Assembly: GCF_902498065.1 (NCBI RefSeq)
Contig: NZ_CABVIR010000006.1
Span: 124,001 to 188,000, forward strand
Direction of reading: 5' to 3'
Length of the DNA: 64,000 nucleotides
Source of the DNA: Pseudomonas fluorescens
GTDB lineage: Bacteria > Pseudomonadota > Gammaproteobacteria > Pseudomonadales > Pseudomonadaceae
Of the stretch, positions 61,709 through 64,000 are shown in pieces; the first letter of the stretch is position 1; each line of letters starts with the position of its first letter. The notes under the pieces were generated by a model. The model worked only from the letters and a program-made list of their open reading frames with translations. It made no database searches and had not been told where the DNA came from. A program made the translations under genes and the position numbers.

Positions 61709-62772
61709 GATCCGAGCAGTTTTCAACGGCGGTGCTGGATTGGTACGACCGCCACGGCCGCCACGACTTGCCTTGGCAACAAGGCATCACACCGTATCGG
61801 GTGTGGGTCTCGGAAATCATGTTGCAGCAGACCCAGGTCAGCACCGTGCTGAATTACTTCGACCGCTTCATGGCCTCGCTGCCGACGGTCGAAGCCTTGG
61901 CCGCCGCGCCGGAAGACGAAGTGCTGCACCTGTGGACCGGCCTCGGTTACTACACTCGCGCGCGCAATTTGCAGAAGACCGCGAAGATCGTCGTCGCCGA
62001 GTACGGCGGCGAGTTTCCGCGGGATGTGGAAAAACTGGTTGAGCTGCCGGGGATCGGCCTGTCCACGGCCGGCGCCATCGCCAGCCTGAGCATGGGCCTG
62101 CGGGCGCCGATCCTCGATGGCAACGTCAAACGCGTCCTGGCGCGGTTTACGGCGCAAGAGGGTTATCCAGGCGAGCCGAAGGTCGCCAAACAGCTGTGGG
62201 CGAACGCAGAGCGCTTCACGCCCCATGATCGGGTCAACGCCTACACCCAGGCAATGATGGATCTGGGCGCCACGCTCTGTACCCGCAGCAAACCGAGCTG
62301 CCTGCTGTGCCCGCTGGAAAAGGGCTGTGAAGCGCACATGCTCGGCCTGGAAACCCGCTACCCGGTCCCCAAACCGCGCAAAGCCGTGCCACAGAAGCGT
62401 ACGCTGATGCCGATGCTCGCCAACGGCGAAGGCGCGATTCTGCTTTACCGTCGCCCTTCCACGGGCTTGTGGGGCGGCCTCTGGAGCCTGCCGGAACTCG
62501 ACGACCTCGACGACCTGCAACATCTGGCTTCGCAACACTCGCTGGAACTGGGTAGCCAACAAGCGCTGCCGAGCCTGGTGCACACCTTCAGTCATTTTCA
62601 GTTGTCCATCGAACCCTGGCTGGTTCAGGTCCAAGAGGCCGGCCATCACGTGGCCGAGGCCGACTGGCTCTGGTATAACCTCGCCACCCCGCCGCGCCTG
62701 GGCCTTGCCGCCCCGGTCAAAACCTTGCTCGAACGCGCGGCCGCCGTATTGAACGCAGGAGAGTCGTCATGA
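61705..62772 (+). CDS. mutY: A/G-specific adenine glycosylase
   Basis: 355 residues. Removes adenine paired with 8-oxoguanine. The catalytic Glu is in SEIMLQQTQVSTV (about 33-45), the HhH motif LPGIGLSTAGAI with Asp138 in LDGNVKRV, and the 4Fe-4S loop C-x6-C-x2-C-x5-C (CTRSKPSCLLCPLEKGC). A C-terminal NUDIX-like domain recognises 8-oxoG. Overlaps both asmA and yggX by 4 bases. Confidence 0.98.
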   Translation: MRSEQFSTAVLDWYDRHGRHDLPWQQGITPYRVWVSEIMLQQTQVSTVLNYFDRFMASLPTVEALAAAPEDEVLHLWTGLGYYTRARNLQKTAKIVVAEYGGEFPRDVEKLVELPGIGLSTAGAIASLSMGLRAPILDGNVKRVLARFTAQEGYPGEPKVAKQLWANAERFTPHDRVNAYTQAMMDLGATLCTRSKPSCLLCPLEKGCEAHMLGLETRYPVPKPRKAVPQKRTLMPMLANGEGAILLYRRPSTGLWGGLWSLPELDDLDDLQHLASQHSLELGSQQALPSLVHTFSHFQLSIEPWLVQVQEAGHHVAEADWLWYNLATPPRLGLAAPVKTLLERAAAVLNAGESS

Positions 62773-63041
62773 CCCGCACCATCATGTGCCGCAAGTACAA
62801 AGAAGAATTGCCCGCCCTGGAGCGCGCTCCATTCCCGGGCGCCAAAGGTCAGGACATTTTTGACCACGTCTCGGCCAAGGCCTGGGCCGACTGGCAGAAA
62901 CACCAGACCCTGCTGATCAACGAAAAACGCCTGAACATGATGAACGCCGAAGACCGCAAATACCTTCAGGGCGAGATGGACAAGTACTTCTCCGGCGAGG
63001 AATACGCCAAGGCTGACGGCTACGTTCCGCCGGCTGAGTAA
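62769..63041 (+). CDS. yggX: Probable Fe(2+)-trafficking protein YggX
   Basis: 90 residues with the diagnostic TIMCRKYKEELPAL (3-16, Cys at residue 7) and FPGAKGQDIF. Protects iron-sulfur clusters against oxidation; in SoxRS-type stress it supports MutY. The overlap with mutY is conserved in gammaproteobacteria. Confidence 0.97.
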   Translation: MTRTIMCRKYKEELPALERAPFPGAKGQDIFDHVSAKAWADWQKHQTLLINEKRLNMMNAEDRKYLQGEMDKYFSGEEYAKADGYVPPAE

Positions 63042-63105
63042 TCCTGCATTTTCGAGGGTCGGAACGTAAGCGACGGTAATAATTAAATATTTTTTGAAAA
63101 CTTGC

Positions 63106-63134
63106 TTGACGACCCCCTGAAAAACCAGTTTAAT
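63106..63134 (+). promoter_or_regulatory. Sigma-70 promoter of tRNA-Phe
   Basis: TTGACG at 63106 and TTTAAT at 63129 are separated by 17 bases. GCGCCCC, a GC-rich discriminator usual in stable-RNA promoters, follows, and the tRNA begins 10 bases later. Confidence 0.8.
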
Positions 63135-63144
63135 GCGCCCCGTT

Positions 63145-63220
63145 GCCCAGATAGCTCAGTCGGTAGAGCAGGGGATTGAAAATCCCCGTGTCGGCGGTTC
63201 GATTCCGTCTCTGGGCACCA
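63145..63220 (+). tRNA. tRNA-Phe (GAA)
   Basis: 76 bases with all four stems: acceptor GCCCAGA/TCTGGGC, D arm GCTC/GAGC, anticodon stem GGGGA/TCCCC around TTGAAAA (anticodon GAA) and T arm GGCGG/CCGTC with TTCGATT. CCA is encoded. Confidence 0.98.
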
Positions 63221-63228
63221 AATACCGA

Positions 63229-63259
63229 AAACCCTGAATCGCAAGATTCAGGGTTTTTT
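63229..63259 (+). terminator. tRNA-Phe terminator
   Basis: ACCCTGAATC-GCAA-GATTCAGGGT, a 10-bp stem with GCAA loop, followed by TTTTTT. Confidence 0.92.
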
Positions 63260-63262
63260 TAT

Positions 63263-63424
63263 GCCCGGGATTTGGTGGGCACTGTTCCAGTCACTATCGA
63301 AGCGCCGGACAAAGCATCAATTCCCCACGTCCTGTCACCACGCCAGCAAGCGCCTGCAAAGCTTTCCGCAGCTGAGTATCAACAGTCTCTCGGGCCTACC
63401 GGAACGCTCCGTATGCTTTAACGG
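63263..63424 (+). pseudogene. Possible gene remnant after tRNA-Phe
   Basis: A frame reading ARDLVGTVPVTIEAPDKASI...GPTGTLRML looks protein-like, but its only upstream ATG lies inside the tRNA, so no real gene start is visible. It may be the 3' remnant of an integrated element or chance. I cannot assign a family. The remainder up to 63517 shows nothing that I recognise. Confidence 0.25.
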
Positions 63425-63517
63425 AAATGGATGACATACGCAGACCATTGGATTGGGCAGTATCGGGTGAGGAGCTGCCGCATAACCGGGAGCAGATACA
63501 CAACAGGGATGTAGACA

Positions 63518-64000
63518 ATGACTGACGCCATCAAACAGGACGTCGAAAACGCTGAGCTTTTTACTGAGCAGGAAATCAGAATTTTCAGCTTTGATATTCG
63601 GCAGTCAATATTGCTTCACAGGTTCACCGAAGAACTGGCCGCCATCGGCGGGCCACAGGCACCAGGCGCCGAGTCCAAAGCCTCTCTGGCAGCCACCGAA
63701 TTAAAGTTCTCGTTTTCGACAGACCAAAGCGAACTGCTGGCGGCCTACTCCAATGGCCTTGTTTGCGTGTTGATCTTTGAAGGGCTGCAAAAAATCACCG
63801 ATGCCAGCCCTCCAAATGAACTGCCAGACCTGGCATCCCTGGAAAATCGACACGACGTCCTTCGCCTGGCGGCCCGTAATCAGATCTTGTTGAAACTGGT
63901 GGATAACAGTGCCTTTGCCTATGACATGGACAACGAAGGAAACCTGGTTCGATTGGTCGCCAACTTCAAAGGTGGCGGGCTCGCCAAAATCAATGCCGAG
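63518..64000 (+). CDS. Unrecognised protein, partial (runs off the window)
   Basis: From an ATG with AGGGA eight bases upstream, 161 codons stay open to the window edge. The protein starts MTDAIKQDVENAELFTEQEI, has no signal peptide or transmembrane segment, and mixes helical (EQEIRIFSFDIRQSILLHRF) and strand-like parts (LKFSFSTDQ). It is acidic and its codon usage is less GC-biased than its neighbours by eye. I do not recognise a family. Being the first gene after tRNA-Phe, it may belong to an integrated island. Confidence 0.7.
   Translation, partial: MTDAIKQDVENAELFTEQEIRIFSFDIRQSILLHRFTEELAAIGGPQAPGAESKASLAATELKFSFSTDQSELLAAYSNGLVCVLIFEGLQKITDASPPNELPDLASLENRHDVLRLAARNQILLKLVDNSAFAYDMDNEGNLVRLVANFKGGGLAKINAE

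Noticed and set aside
63176..63421. 81-codon frame beginning inside tRNA-Phe
   Set aside because: The ATG is tRNA sequence and the frame crosses the terminator hairpin; only the later part is noted as a possible remnant.

Overview
The window is chromosomal DNA of a Pseudomonas of the P. fluorescens group. The evidence is the hut locus with both an ABC importer and an NCS1 permease, the glnA-ntrBC-nrsZ-trmL-secB order, many REP/REPIN palindromes of the P. fluorescens type, and GC-rich genes throughout. No insertion sequence, prophage structural gene or CRISPR array was seen. Almost everything is core genome; the only accessory-looking part is the last ~800 bp, after tRNA-Phe.

Layout. 1-3836: start of opgG, dtd-pip, and a choline-type binding protein translationally adjacent to an HSL-family esterase. 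4038-18831: complete histidine utilisation locus, hutG, hutI, hutH, a hutH paralogue without its catalytic triad, hutV-W-X, an NCS1 permease, hutU, hutD, hutC and divergent hutF. Histidine is taken to glutamate by the five-step route (HutH, HutU, HutI, HutF, HutG). A sigma-54 promoter, an overlapping HutC operator and an upstream palindromic enhancer candidate lie in front of hutU. 18953-31595: lipoproteins, an amino-acid chemoreceptor, DUF924-fbp, DUF3999-DUF2339 and glgP. 31852-35926: YkgJ-type protein, typA, thiI.

36257-46237: nitrogen control region: glnA, two DUF4124 proteins, ntrB, ntrC, an NrsZ-type small RNA with three repeated hairpins, trmL, secB, grxC, a rhodanese-like membrane protein and gpmI. 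NtrC-type sites and -24/-12 promoters precede glnA, ntrB (weak) and nrsZ, giving a coherent NtrC regulon. 46491-49921: envC, ctpA and a YibQ-type deacetylase, a cell-envelope group. 50026-53764: two secreted trypsin-like protease paralogues around an orphan solute-binding protein. 53793-56842: hisB-hisH-DUF2164-hisA-hisF. 57113-64000: OFA-type MFS transporter, PanZ-like protein, asmA-mutY-yggX, tRNA-Phe and the start of an unrecognised gene.

The observations most worth following are the hutH paralogue lacking precisely the Ala-Ser-Gly triad that forms the MIO cofactor, the regulatory architecture upstream of hutU, and the NrsZ locus with a convergent gene whose transcript would run antisense to the RNA.
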